Shown here: in pieces, positions 22,278-34,524 of the stretch | How the letters are laid out: the number at the start of each line of letters is the position of its first letter | How positions within the stretch are numbered: position 1 is the first letter of the stretch | Origin: Coniochaeta sp. PMI_546 | Taxonomy: Eukaryota; Ascomycota; Sordariomycetes; Coniochaetales; Coniochaetaceae | DNA length: 64,000 nt | NCBI GenBank assembly: GCA_021432605.1 | Contig: MU271145.1 | Location: forward strand, 1,178,001-1,242,000 | Reading direction: 5' to 3' | Translations under genes and position numbers: made by a program | Notes under the pieces: model-generated | Seen by the model: only the letters and a program-made list of their open reading frames with translations | Databases searched by the model: none | Told to the model about the DNA's origin: nothing

Positions 22278-25073
22278 TCAAACACCGGCTGGAGGCGTAA
22301 GGAAGGGACTGAGCATCAGATCGTCCGCGCTCGGCCGCTTGTTGTAGTCCATCTCGAACGTCTGCGCGAGGAACTGCTTCGCCTCATCGCTGGCATTCTC
22401 GGGGATCGTCGGCGAGGCCTTTGCGCCTCCGATCTTGAAGATGGCCTGCAGCTGGGTGCAATCCGGGAAGGGGTGCGTGCCGGTCATCATCTCGACCACG
22501 AGGCAGCCGAGCGACCAGATGTCCGCCTTGCGCGTGTACGACGTCTGCTTGACCACCTCGGGAGCCATCCAGAACACCGAGCCCTGGAGCGACGGGCGGT
22601 TCTTGTTGTTGTTGGCGCCGTTGAGGATGTTGGTCGCCTCGAGCTTCTTGGAGATGCCGAAATCCGAGATCTTGATGGTACCCTTGTTGTCAACCAGGAT
22701 GTTGGCACCCTTAATGTCGCGATGAATGATGTCCCGGTTGTGCAGGTAGGAGAGACCGTTCAGAATCTGGCGGACGAAGCTGCGCACGAGGGGTTCCGGA
22801 AGGGCACCGTAGGAGTTCAGCATGGTCTGGACGGAACCTCCGGGAACGTACTCCAGGAAAATGTTGAGATACTCCGCCGAAGAGCCACAGCCCAGGTACT
22901 GGACGATGTTGGGATGACGCAGGTCGCGCAACAGACTGATCTCCCGCTTCAGAGCCTCGATCATGCTCTTCTTTCTCGCGTCGTTCTGGCTGTTGGCTCC
23001 GGGCGATGGCGCCTCGACCTGCTTAACAGCAAGGAGCTCGCCCGTGATGGCGTGCAGGGCCAGGTAGACACAGCCAAAGGAACCTTGGCCAATCAATGCA
23101 CCCTTCATCCATTTGCTATCGTCCCAGGCCTCACCGGCCAGGAAGCTCTGGAGCTCCTCGTCCGCATCCTCGCCTTCCTCGTTGTTGAGGGCCTGGGCAA
23201 CTTCCTGGTACGAGCCGGAACCGCCAGACCCCAATGTGCTCTCTCCGTCGTAATAGCTCTGGCGTGTCACATTGCCGTCTGGGTCGGTGATGCTGACGGC
23301 CGCCGTATCAGATCCGCTGTCCGCAAAAGACACGTACGATTTCCTGTTTGGCTCGATGGGCGATGACTCTTCCTGTAGCGTGTCAAGAACGGATGAGGCA
23401 ATGGAGTCCCGGTAGCCGTGGGCTAGTCGACTAGGCTCTCGGGGACGAGCTTTCGCAATTTGATTAGACGCCGTCAGCCAACTGTCGGCGATGGTGGGGA
23501 TTGGAGGAGCATCCTGGATGCTGGATGCGAAACTCAATGTGCTGGCCACACTGAGACGGTTGTTATATTTACTTAGACGAGCAGACCGCCTCATAGAGAG
23601 ACGCGCGGTCCGGTCGATGGCCTCCCTGGAATGATCCGGGAAATAGCTGGTGAGGTCGGAAGCGATCAACTCGCTGGGAGGTCGAAGTCCTCCAAACTGA
23701 CGAAGTGCCTTCTTTCGTGGAATTGCTCGGGGGGCATCCTGAGGCGCGGGCCGTTCCAGATCCCGCGCCGCGTTGTGTACGTTGCGTTCGCGATCCTCAT
23801 ACGACATCGGTGACAGGGGCGGCTGCATATTGTTCCAGTTCTCACCGAGGACCCGTTGAACTTTCAGATGACTCCTGCCGTCAGCGACCTGCTTGGGATG
23901 GCCGTGGCTCTGCTGCTGCTGCTGCTCCTCCAGGGCAATGGCGGCGGCCCGCTCCAACTCCGACATGCCTGGACCGCCAGCTGGGACACGCCTGAGGATC
24001 AGCCGGTTACGCTCCGGACGGTTTTGGTCGCTGATGATGTTCCATAGCTCTTTGTCTCCGATGGGCTGGCAGTTGTTGGGATCCGGAGTCGTACCGTTGA
24101 GGACCCAGAAGCAGTAGTTCCGCTCATGATCCTCTCGGAGGGCAAACTTTCGCAGCGTCAACCGCATCACCTCTGCGCAGCTTTTGCAATCGGCGATCTT
24201 AACAACCTTGGTGACTCCACCGGTAGAAATAACGCGAATGACGCCTTGACCTTGTGGCAAGGCGGCCATCAATGAGCCATCAACGCTCGACTGGTTCCTG
24301 GTATGGCTCTGTGGCAGCCGACCCGTGTGGGGAGGCTCTGGAGGAGACATGGGAAATCTCGAGGAACCAGGCGTTGGCTGAGAACTGTATCCTTGGCCCT
24401 GTCCCAGGCGACCTGTTCTATAGTCGGAGCTGGACAGCGGCGAGGCGGGCCTCGACGTCTTGCTAGTGCTGGCTTCGATTGCGGCCGGGTCATACTGACG
24501 GGAGTATCTCTTGTTGGCTGCAGATCGACTTGGGTAAAGCGGTCTGGGCGAGCTCGACGAAGGAGCATATTGACTGTCGAGACCAGCAAATGAATCCTAC
24601 AGCAGAAACGTTGTAAGGTTAGTGAAGCTCGACTCAGCCCCGTGGGCAGACTTTGGACTCACCCTATTCCGCTTCTTCTGATTTGCATAGGCCTTTGTCC
24701 TCAGCTTCTTGATGCTGAGGAACAGCCGCACCCGGTCTCCGACTTTGTCAATTCCCATCTCTTTGAGGACCTCCTTGTCCATCTCGAGTAGATTCTCTCC
24801 GTTTATGTGGTTCTTGCGAAACAGTCTCTCGTAATCGCCGCATTTTACGCTCCGCAGGTAGTCGCACACCTGGTCCTCGTCCCAGTTCTTGACCGAGTCC
24901 GGGCCATCGTCGTCGGAGAACTCGGACTCGGTAGGACTCGCGAAGGATTGAGCAGCCATTGGAACGGCGGGTGCTCTTCTCGACGGGGGATACGATGTTT
25001 GCGGAGTGCTCGCCATGAGTCTTGCCGAGCCGAGGGGAGCCGCAATCGGATTCTTGGATGCTAACATGGCCAT
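22278..25073 (-). CDS. STE11: MAP kinase kinase kinase STE11 / NRC-1
   Basis: Exons 25073..24663 and 24596..22278, phase 0, intron 66 nt; 909 aa. Domains in order: SAM domain at about 64-125 (WDEDQVCDYLRSVKCGDYER to RVRLFLSIKKLR); Ser/Pro linker; Ras-association/RBD-like domain at about 256-345 (VIRVISTGGVTKVVKIADC, ERNYCFWVLNG); regulatory linker; kinase domain at about 633-905. Kinase motifs: GQGSFGCV (640-647), AVK with Lys662, HRDIKGAN (Asp764), DFG (Asp782), WMAPEV. In fungi Ste11 feeds the mating/filamentation MAPK cascade (Fus3/Kss1; MAK-2 in Neurospora) through Ste7. It is held by Ste50 through SAM-SAM contact. A CAG-type tract encodes QQQQQ near 23920. Confidence 0.95.
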
Positions 25074-27327
25074 GGTCGACTGCGCGTCACGCCGGCATGG
25101 ACGTGAGCGACCGGGGGAAGTATTAGGCGAATTTAGCGGAGGATGATAGGGAAATTCGAACCCGTCTTATTGGGACGGATGGAATGGAAGAACGTAGGAG
25201 TCGTCCCGGTTAAAGGCACGACGACAAGCCGTGACGGCGACCAGCAGAAAGTCGGTGGCCAGCTGAATTAGAAGCGGCGCGTTGCAGAACGAGCCGGAAC
25301 AAGCACTTGATAAATACGATGTGGGTTACAGTGTATGTGTAGTTGACCGGCGGCGTGTCCTAGTGCTTGCCTGAGTGCGGGTTTGGGGTACTTTTTGATG
25401 GAGACAGGAGGAGGGCGCAGGTGAGTACTGTGGCTCTGCTGCGGGACCTCAGGGTCGAAAGGGGAGGGAGGGTGACAAAAGCCAAGAAGCCACAGAGCGA
25501 GCGGAGAGGCACTGATGCCAAACGCGAGAAAGGAACGATGAAAGAGAAGGTGAAAGCAGGTAACCAACAACCTGAAAAACCTGGCCGGCTGATGGAGGCG
25601 TGACTGCCGAAGCGCGTGGAGCTTTTGTTACAGATCGAGCACCCGCTGACTATGTAGAAGAAAACGGCACAGATTACGGGTTTACACTCCCTTACAAGAG
25701 GATAATGAGGATGGGTGCCTTCTTGTGGGATAATTTGGAAGAATTGAGTGGTTCTCGAACGGAGAAACGAACGACGCTGGCGTCACTGCCGTCCGTCCGT
25801 CCAGCCAGGAAACGCACCACTCACGTCGAGATCAGACGGTCTATCCTTCAGGGGGAGGAAAAGGAGTTGCGGTGCTGATGCACCCATGAGCGACGCCGGG
25901 GGGCGGCAATCGCTCGATGGATGAAACACGCTTGTCTCTGCCTGTCAGCGGACGTGCACGGCCTTGGTAACCCTCACTTCTGCACTATGCTGCTACGGTG
26001 TGCAGCTAAAGAAACGGAGACGGAGCTAGAAGCGCCACCACGACGGCATTTCTCGAAAACTAACGGCCGCATTCAAGTCCAGGGCCATCATCGGCGGCAT
26101 CGCCACCATAAAACTTCCTTCTTTATCTTAGGGAGCCCCGCCTAGGCGTTCTCCTCTCTCTCGTATCAATAGTAGGAGACCAAGTCCTCAGCGCTTACAG
26201 AAGCACAGCTGGAACAGGAGTCGTGGATATGTGAGAGGAAATGGGGTAGACAAGTTAGGGCACAGCACAGCGAAGCCTTACTGCATACCGATATTGTCGT
26301 GCATTCTGACTTGTTGCGAAGGTGTCACAGTAGATTGCCAATACGTACCATGTGAGAACCGCAGCCCGACAACATGCGGTACTGCCCGTGTTCTTGCTTA
26401 GCGGAGCACCACCACTTCAGTCCTCAATGTGCCCCGTCGAACAGTGTCCTTTTGCCCTGTTCACAGTGCGTTCCCAGGTTGCTGTCCCGTCTAAACTCGT
26501 ATTGTCATTATTCCTGACTAGAACGAACGGCGAACCACAGGCGTCCAAAGGCGAGAAGGAAAACTGTAAACGCGATGTCATTGGCCCATACTTTTATGAC
26601 AGACGATCAGCAGGGGCCAATTCAAGCATGTGTGTAGGGTAGACACGAGAAACGGAGGAAACAGTCAGAGGAAAACCATCGTGAGATGTGTGTAGTGTAC
26701 GGACGGGGGTTTGGTCGGCTTGACGGCCCAACGGCATGACCAGAGGAGAGGACCGGCCCAGAGAATGGACCACACTGGCCGATGGTGGAACAGGGGTCAG
26801 AACGCCCAATCTGAAACCAGTGGTGTTTCGTGATTTGCACGCGCCCTGATCCTGGCCAAGTTAAAAATAATAGTGCATATCTCCGACCCGCATCAGATTG
26901 ATTAAGCTGTGCTTCGCTTCTCCGTAACATCAGGTACTCCAGTGGTCCAGGTACACAAAGTTTCTCGACACCGCATCTGAACAAACTTTGGCAGACGACT
27001 CGCATCACTATAATGCAGAGTCGCGACGACCGGTCAACACAACTTGACATGCCTCAGCTTTGCTGCTCTCCTGAAATCACAAGCACAAGCTTTGGCTACC
27101 AGTCTAACCCAACTTGTTTACAAGGACACCCATCAAACGGTGAGAGTGTTGCCCACAGTGTCTGAAACCTCGAGGCGTCTTCGCGAGCGCTTGATGAGGG
27201 ATTTGGGAGAATCCTTTGGAGGAGTTCCTGATACACAGCGAGGCCCTGTTATGAAATTTGCTCCATCCATATCCATGACCGGTATAAAACGTGGAAACTG
27301 GAAAGTTGTTGCTCTGCAAACATGTGA
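25074..27327. other. STE11 upstream region, gene-poor
   Basis: About 2.25 kb. The first 500 bases are the likely STE11 5' leader and promoter. They include a 100-codon upstream open frame on the STE11 strand at 25570..25268. The remainder has only short frames in all six readings without a known product. No repeat or RNA gene recognised. Confidence 0.45.
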
Positions 27328-27549
27328 TACCGTGGCGCTGAGTGCTACTTTGTCCAGGGCGTCATTCCGGTGTTCGGGGCCGTCGACCGGTTGCGGCTGC
27401 CAGGTTCGCGCGCAGAGATGCTGGCGGTGATCTTCGACGGCCATGCGAACATCCCGGCTTCGACATTGACCGTCGCGCTGTGGACCGCGATTCCAAGGAG
27501 GAGTGATTGTTTCATGTTCCATGGCGCTGCCGATCGCTCAGACCTATGA
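27328..27549 (+). other. GC-rich open frame without start codon, possible gene relic
   Basis: A 73-codon open reading frame bounded by stops, reading YRGAECYFVQGVIPVFGAVD through DGHANIPASTLTVALW and ending CFMFHGAADRSDL. Third codon positions are mostly G or C, unlike the AT-richer flanks, which suggests it was once coding. There is no usable ATG at its start and I recognise no family. The opposite strand is also open here, so the coding strand is not certain. It could be an exon of an unrecognised gene or a relic. Confidence 0.25.
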
Positions 27550-28111
27550 TCTGCAGAAGTTCATCAATGGGTGGAGTCTACTAGTCTAGTGTACACTGTC
27601 AGGATCATAGTAGCTTATCGCAACTCATCCCTTCTCGACAATGATGGAATCCTTATCGTGCATTATCATACACTTCTTTAAGATACATGAGGTAATCAAG
27701 GTACTTCTATGAGAGTCTACCACAATACAATACATATACTTCATCCTCACATCGACTCTGCCACCAGCATTGACATTCTGGTGGACATTACTCATGTAGA
27801 TCTTCCAAACACTTCGATCTCAGCGACTAGAAGCCAAGGGCACATGCCTTCCCGTCTGCCTCCCTGCTCGTTGACCTGCAGTATCCTCCAGCGCATCTGC
27901 GATGGCGCACAGTGCGATACATCGTTGCGTGCTGAACATTGAAGGGGCCAGCTTCATCACCTTCTGGTGACAGGAGGCATTCATCGCCAGCATCTTGCAA
28001 GCTGTTGGTTCAGAGATGCGGTGTCCATCAGAGGTACTGCAAACATCATAGGGCATAAACGGCGCGAAGCTCTAGGGCGCTACTCGGAGCGTTGGCACTG
28101 ATCTTTGCCTG

Positions 28112-28474
28112 TCATGTCTCAAGGTATTTCCCATACACGACCAGATCTTCCAAGACGGGCAGCCCCGTGGTGTTGGGAAGCTGGAGCAGGAATACATTGG
28201 CCGCAGTCGTCCCCTCAGCCGAAGCTCCGTTCAACTTCTTGTTGGCGTCGGCCTTCTTCTTGCTGAAATTGAATTAGGAGGGCTCAACGACTGGACGCGA
28301 GATTGCTTCAGCAATGGCTATCTCACCTTTTCGCAGGCCCTCGAAACTGACGGCTAGGTGCGTATATGCACTCGGCTTTACCGGCGACGCATTTGCCACA
28401 GCTAGGTGTACGGCCGTCACAGCGCATCTTGTGACGCTGGCAACGAACGCAAGCCTTCGCAGAGATACCCCCCA
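28112..28474 (-). CDS. Zn(II)2Cys6 transcription-factor-like exons (partial gene model)
   Basis: On the minus strand a codon run encodes ACVRCQRHKMRCDGRTPSCG then KCVAGKAEC. Its spacing C-x2-C-x6-C-x6-C-x2-C-x6-C is exactly the fungal binuclear zinc cluster; the first Cys codon is 28451..28449. It is followed by IYAPSRQFRGPAK. A good 64-nt intron (28326..28263, GTGAGA donor, CCTAAT branch, TTTCAG acceptor) joins in frame to SKKKADANKKLNGA and VFLLQLPNTTGLPVLEDL. That exon is open to a stop at 28112. The upstream exon with the start codon was not resolved; a stop lies just 5' in frame, so an acceptor near 28475 (CCTGAG) is likely. Family members are DNA-binding activators or repressors. At about 100 residues it lacks the usual middle homology region, so it may be a short factor, a longer gene with further introns, or a decaying copy. 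Confidence 0.6.
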
Positions 28475-30793
28475 CTCAGGACAGCAAAAGCACGCAAATC
28501 CTCATCCAGCACCACGACCTCAGTAAAGGTACGGGCTGTGGTGCTATGAGCTCTCGGGACTTGTAGCATGACAGCAAGCCATTTACTATAAACCACATAG
28601 TCAGCGATTGCAACAGACAGTTTGGACGTCCTCCTACCATTCTATCCCTTGTTGCTTTTGGCCACAGTGATGGTGGCAAACGCATCGTTGTCCTAGATAT
28701 ATTGTTAGGCCCTGGCACTGCTCATACCTTCTTACCACTGGCGAGGAAGTGGAATAATGGGAAGCTGAAGATTGACTTCAGTGCGTCCCCCCATAACCGT
28801 GACATGTCAACAGAGGATGCTCAACTGCCAAAGGAGAAGATCTTTGGTGGTTGGGCGGTTGACAAGTTCTTTCATTATGCCTATCTTGGTATTTGATTCT
28901 TTATCGCAGGAGGTTCCATTGAAATTCTCCCGTACACCGTCTTTACATTCGTTATGGCCGGGGACAGAAGTATACAAAGGTTCATCGAGCACGAAGAGAG
29001 ACGTTCTAACAGCGGAAGCAATCTTGCTTTGATGGCTGCAGGACTGAGCATTGTCCGGTCGTGCAGCAGTATGGGGTCATCGCGATCAGTTCGAGGCTGA
29101 TTTGCAGAGAGACAGGCTGGCGGGCCGAGGTTGCTATTGTGTCACCTCTGTAGAACCTCGAGTGCTTGATGATTGGAAGCGAACCTGGCGTACAAGTTTG
29201 AACGGAAATGAGAGTCAGAGACGAGTTTGGCAATAGAGAACAAGACCGTCACAAGCCCATTTTCACGTGCCTCAATTGCTGTGCGTGCTACACGTGCTGC
29301 ACATATCTTACGCAGTAAACAGATCTCGAGCTCTGGAGCTCGATATCGGGCATAACCAGTCCGATCTTCAGACTAATTGACTAGGTGCATTGGCAACCCC
29401 CCGCTAACACGTGTACGTATCGTGTATCTTTGCTGACACGGGATTCTGCAACCAGAAGCATCGGGAAATCGAAAGACGAATGGCACAGCTGGGCATGCAG
29501 AATATCTCATTGGCTAGACCCATGACCCCTCGTCTGACCTCATTGGTCAATGCACGGCAATTGGCCAAAAACCGGGAACATAGCATCATAGGTGGCAGAT
29601 GCCCACTTATCCAAATCAAGCCATGGCACCAAGATTCGTAAGAGACAAGGCAAGACCGGACCATGAGAGCAAGCTCTGCAACTCTGCATCTAGTATCATG
29701 CATTACACGTGTTGAGGTTAACTCCTGACATCTTCTCCGAGCCTCGTCTAGTAGCATTTTGGCGAAGTTTCTTTCATCACGCCTCTGGTTCCTTGAACTC
29801 GAGGATTCAGTTACCCCTCCTCCATCTGGAAACCCGACCCGATCTGCCCTTGGCTTCGTGCCAGTGTTGCGGTGTGATCAGAGTTCACTCTACATATCAG
29901 CATCCTGCTCAAACGAGACAAGCACACGCCGGATGAAGGCTCCGTGTCGTGTGTGATTGTACGGCCTCAAAGGCCATTCAGGGGTTTCTCTCGTGGTACA
30001 GTCGGTGTTCAAGGGAGGACGCTGACTCCGGCGGCTCGCAATGTACATACACGGATACCTGCCAACTCGTTCGTCCTTCACTTCTACCTCGGCGTCTTGA
30101 GTCGTCCTCCCGAGTCGCATTCCTGTTGGCAACCTGTCTCCGTGGCGACCACTGCCTTTGCTCACGAGTACTTGTCTCGTAGCGACTTGACCAGCATCGA
30201 GATCGCATCCATCAACATCGAGCGTGACTCTGCGCTATTCGACCAACGACGATCCTTCTTAAAGAATATTTACCAACGTTTCTCAGCCAGTACCAGCCGA
30301 ACCTCCTATACACGCAACCTACGGCCTCCGGTCTCAACCTTTTCAGTTTGGGCTACCTAAGCCACCTTACCCAAGCTATTCTTGCTCGAACCGGAGTGAC
30401 CTCCGGTGACACGGGTGTTCTGGCTACGGGCACTGACTCGAGCCAGGCACCAGTGATAGGTCGATCAACATACCTTACCTGAACCTGCTGAAGCCGGAAC
30501 CCACGATCGATCAGCCTATTCTCGCTGCTATCGCTCTTATCTTGGGGTATTGGGAGTCGCAACGAAAGCTCGCCGGTTCGACGCTTGGACACGATTAAGA
30601 TCCTGCACTAGCATCTGATTGTCACGTCAACCTACCTCGCAATCACCACACGATTCCTAACCTTACAAAAGACTGGGGAACTTGACATATCTCGAATACG
30701 AAGCTTATGACGAGTCTAACGACCTGAAGACTGTCCAATGTCTTGAGCCTGTCCAACCAGTGCGTCGGTCAATAGCTTCGAAAGAAGAAAACC
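28475..30793. other. Gene-poor region upstream of the LRR gene
   Basis: 2.3 kb. The part nearest 30793 is the likely leader and promoter of the LRR protein, with a TACCTTACCTGAACC motif at about 30470-30485. Open frames of up to 138 codons (for example 29944..30360 plus) have no recognised product and sit in the presumed leader. No transposon ends or tandem repeats were recognised. Confidence 0.4.
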
Positions 30794-33700
30794 ATGGATT
30801 TCCTACAGAAGAAGAAGCATAAAGTCTTCGTGCCACCGCTGAGCGAGGAGTCAGATGGATCCGAGTTTATGGGCAGCCCGAGCACTACGCTCGCCTCGTC
30901 TCCGGCTAGCTCGGAGGGCGGCAAAAGCAACCAATTCTTCCAGTCCTTCAAGGATCGAGCACGGCGCTCATTTAGCTTAGAGTCGCTACCTGCGAGCACA
31001 CCTCCGAGAGAGCCTAGTCTTGGCGCTCTACACAGTCGAAAGCTTTCCAAGTCGCGAAACTCGTCGAGCGCATTCGATTTGCTCAGTCGTCGGAGCTCCG
31101 GACTCTCAGAAGACTATCTCTCCAGGAGCGCAACAGCACTGAGTACACATTCGACCTCGAGCGTTGATTGGAAAGCGCAATCGATTGAAGGGGTGGCACC
31201 GCTGGAACGTGATCCTCAACTATTACGGAATAAGAACCCTTACATAGTAGTCACTGCCGATTACGTTGTCAAGATGAAGGGCCACACTGATGCAATGGCG
31301 CTATTTCCCAAGCTATCAACGAGCCCTCGGCTTAGCACAGGGCCCCCTCCTGAGCCCCTGCTAATAATTCCTATCCATAGCATTGTGTCTGTCTTTGACT
31401 CGGAAAGCACAAGGCCTTCGTTCGGCTTGGAGATCTGGTGGAGGGTCGACGGCACCCTGGGGTTCAAGCACACGGTGTTCTACTTCAATCTCCCCAATGA
31501 ACGGGAAGAACAAATGCAGCACATTGTGCGGGCTATCAACGCAAATAATAAGGAGACGTCTGACTACACCCGCTTCCCATGGGAGGTTTCGGCTCCCATT
31601 AGGAGACTATTCGCTGCTGCGGAACCATCTTATCAGCACCAGGAGTTGAACATCTTTCCTGTCGTGCCGCGAGGTATGACCAGGAGGGACGGCATGAGCA
31701 GAGATGGAGAGAAATATAAGAGCGTGGAAGGGCGGTCTTACTACCTAGCTATCGGAGCGCACCTGTGCTGTTACATCGAGGTCTCAAAAGGACAGGTCAA
31801 GCGAGGAGAATTGATACTGAAGCATTCATGCTTTGGCTTAGTGACCCTCGAGTGCCTCAGGGGTCACTGGACTCCGCATGAGGAGAGGTTCATTTTGTCT
31901 TTTCGGTAAGCTTCACGTGTCAGCAGATGCCAGTTCTGGATCGCTAACATGGCAAAGGGACCCCTTCAAGACAGCCGTAACCCTGGAACTTGCTAGTCGC
32001 TACTACCGCAGCATCATCCGGGTATTGCATAAGGCGGATCGTTACCTCAAACCAGCTTGGCCACAGATGTTGCAGAACAACCAAGTATTCCGAATTTCCG
32101 GGCTCAGAGAGCCACAGTATGTCATTGACCGTGAAGACTACGGCGGTATTAAACGTACCCTGGACGCCTATCTCGCTGCCTACCGCTGCAAGCCGGTCGA
32201 TTGGGAAATCAACTGGAGGACAAAGTATGCGCCGGAGTTTCGACTACTTCCTCCCAAGAACGGGAAGTCCTACGCGCCAATGCAGCTCCTAGCAGTTATG
32301 AGGGCACTGCGGTACAACGACTACTTCATCGCACTCTCCTTCCGCGATATCGATCTGTCTGTGTTGTGGGACTGCTACGATCAGCATCAGGGAATGTGTG
32401 ATGTGCCTTACCTCAGTCGCAGTTGTAAGTTTTTTTTAGCTTAGCACGATCGAGTTCATATTTCTAACGCGCAAACTAGGTCTTGGCCTTGGAGTCGAGG
32501 ACATTGATAACTTGTTTCAAGAGTCAGTTCTGTATAATGAGGTTCACGCGTTGGCTTTCTGTTCCGAGAAAGTTCGACAAATCGATTTTACGAATACATT
32601 CAAGCAGCTCCCTGTCCCAGCGAACAGCCAGCGCGCCCCGGGGTCTCCTCTCAGCGTCCAGTTCCTGTCCCCTATCTTCCACCTCCTCGAGGCAGGCGCG
32701 ACGAGATGCAACCGTCTTATCATGGGTGGAAACGAGCTTAGCCAAGCGGACATCGCTAGCCTTAGTAAGTCGGTCGGATCGATGCCTCCTCGCTCAAATG
32801 ACAAAACAACTAACTGTTTGTAGCTTATATCTCAAGGACTGGTCTTCTCCAGGCTCTGGATGTTTCTCGCTGTGGGCTTTGCGACATGAACCTAAGAGAC
32901 CTTCTCTCAGCACTTTCTTGCAATCCTGACTCGCTCCAGGTGCTTGATGTGTCAGGGAATAATGGGCGCGTCCCGGCAATAACCGTTCCGGATATCATCC
33001 ACCTGTTCACTGAGCTTAAGGAGCTCAATTTAGGTGGCTGTCTGATAGGCACCGCCCCTGGCCCACTGATCCCATGCGAGGCTCTCGAGCGCCTGAGCCA
33101 GCTCCGTGACTTGGATATCTCGCAGTATAAGGTAGATGAAATGCCATATCCCTAGCGGTCGATGAGGTGCTAACGAGACGCCGTAGGTGAACGATGCTAC
33201 TATCATCGATTTGGAGGAGTACCTGCTTCATCGGAGTTCGCAGCACAATCCCAGCGGAAGGGTAACCTGGAGTCTACGACGGCTAGCTCTTAATAATTGC
33301 GGCATAACAGGCAAGCAGGCAGCTAAGATATTCAACGCGATTGGGGAAGATTGCGACTTCGAACTCTCACTGAACGGCAACCCCCTGGAGGAAGGCATTG
33401 ATTATCTGGCACAGTCGATCCGCCATAACCGCGGACCAAAGGAGCTCCACATGGACATGGTCGAGTTTAGAGATGAAGCGAACTACTGTATCCTCATCGA
33501 AGCTCTTACCGCTACACGATATTTGAGCTTTCTTAGTCTCGTGGGCACAGGACCGACTCCACCTGCTGGCGAGCCTCTTCAGAGAGAGACGTGCGAAGCA
33601 CTGGAGAAGTTCTTCGCCTACAACACCTCCATCCGCTACCTCAGTTACTCTGGGTACAGGGGCAAGCTCGACGAAGGCCAGATGGCCCCAGGCTTCGGGC

Positions 33701-34524
33701 ATTCTTTGCGTGGCTTGGCTGAGAACGAGACATTGACCCACCTCTGGATTAGGAACCAGAATCTCCACGATGACATTGGCACGCTTGGCACCGTTCTGCG
33801 CAAGAACAGGAGCTTGCAGGTTCTGGACTGCCAAGATAATGGCTTCAACATGACGACACTACAGTTTCTGACGGAGAGCGTCAAGGAAAATTACACACTC
33901 ACACATTGCCCTTTCACGAGTGAGGAGAGTGAGAAGATTTGGGTCGCGATTCGAAATAGAATACGAGGCCCGCGAACAGGCTTGGATGCCAAGCGACCGG
34001 GTGACAGTATGATGATAGCCCGCGAAGCTATGCTGAAAGAGCACTACGAAGCACTACTGGCGGAGTTGGAGCATTACTTGGAGCGCAATCGACGGCTTCA
34101 GCAAGAAGCGGCGGCTACGCGAGCATCGGGACCCATCGTGGAACAGAGGCACGAGGAAGTGCCGGAAGGCGCATGGATGGCGAGGAGAGGGCGTTCGAGC
34201 TCGGACGAGGATATCAGTGGACCAGATGGGACCCCGAAGCCGCGACAGGCGCGACGACAAACGATCCGGTCATCCCGCATCGCCATCAACACCTCGCTGG
34301 CAACACCTTATCAGGTGCTTCCCGAGGAGGGCATGGAGAGTCCGACAGAGACAATCGGACCTGCGTCGGGAATGTCAGTCTCCCCACCGGAGGCAACAAC
34401 CCCTACCACCCCTGACGACGCTTCGTTCGACAAGATGATCAAGGAGTTTGACAAAGTCGGATTTGAGGCCTCTGGAGAGGGCTGGACTGAAGATTTGGGC
34501 AGAAGCAGCGCCGCCCGCAAGTGA
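30794..34524 (+). CDS. PH-like and leucine-rich-repeat (RNI-like) protein
   Basis: Five exons: 30794..31905, 31958..32424, 32480..32764, 32824..33131, 33187..34524; introns of 52-59 nt with clear GTAAG/GTAGA donors; 1169 aa. A Ser-rich N-terminal 150 residues precedes two globular segments that look PH-like (NPYIVVTADYVVKMKGH and GRSYYLAIGAHLCCYIEV, each of beta-strand character). From about residue 540 leucine-rich repeats run through ALDVSRCGLCDMNLRDLL, LQVLDVSGNN, LKELNLGGCLIG and RRLALNNCGITGKQAAKI to LQVLDCQDNGFN. A coiled-coil (LLAELEHYLERNRRLQQEA) and a disordered Ser/Thr/Pro tail close the protein. The layout recalls CARMIL-type PH-LRR scaffolds of actin and membrane biology, but I cannot confirm orthology. 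Conserved in ascomycetes as far as I know; function unassigned. Confidence 0.82.

Noticed and set aside
22473-23366. 297-codon frame antisense to STE11
   Set aside because: Opposite strand encodes the kinase with all catalytic motifs.
25145-25175. tRNA-like TTCGAACCC element
   Set aside because: No matching T-stem, A box or cloverleaf around it.
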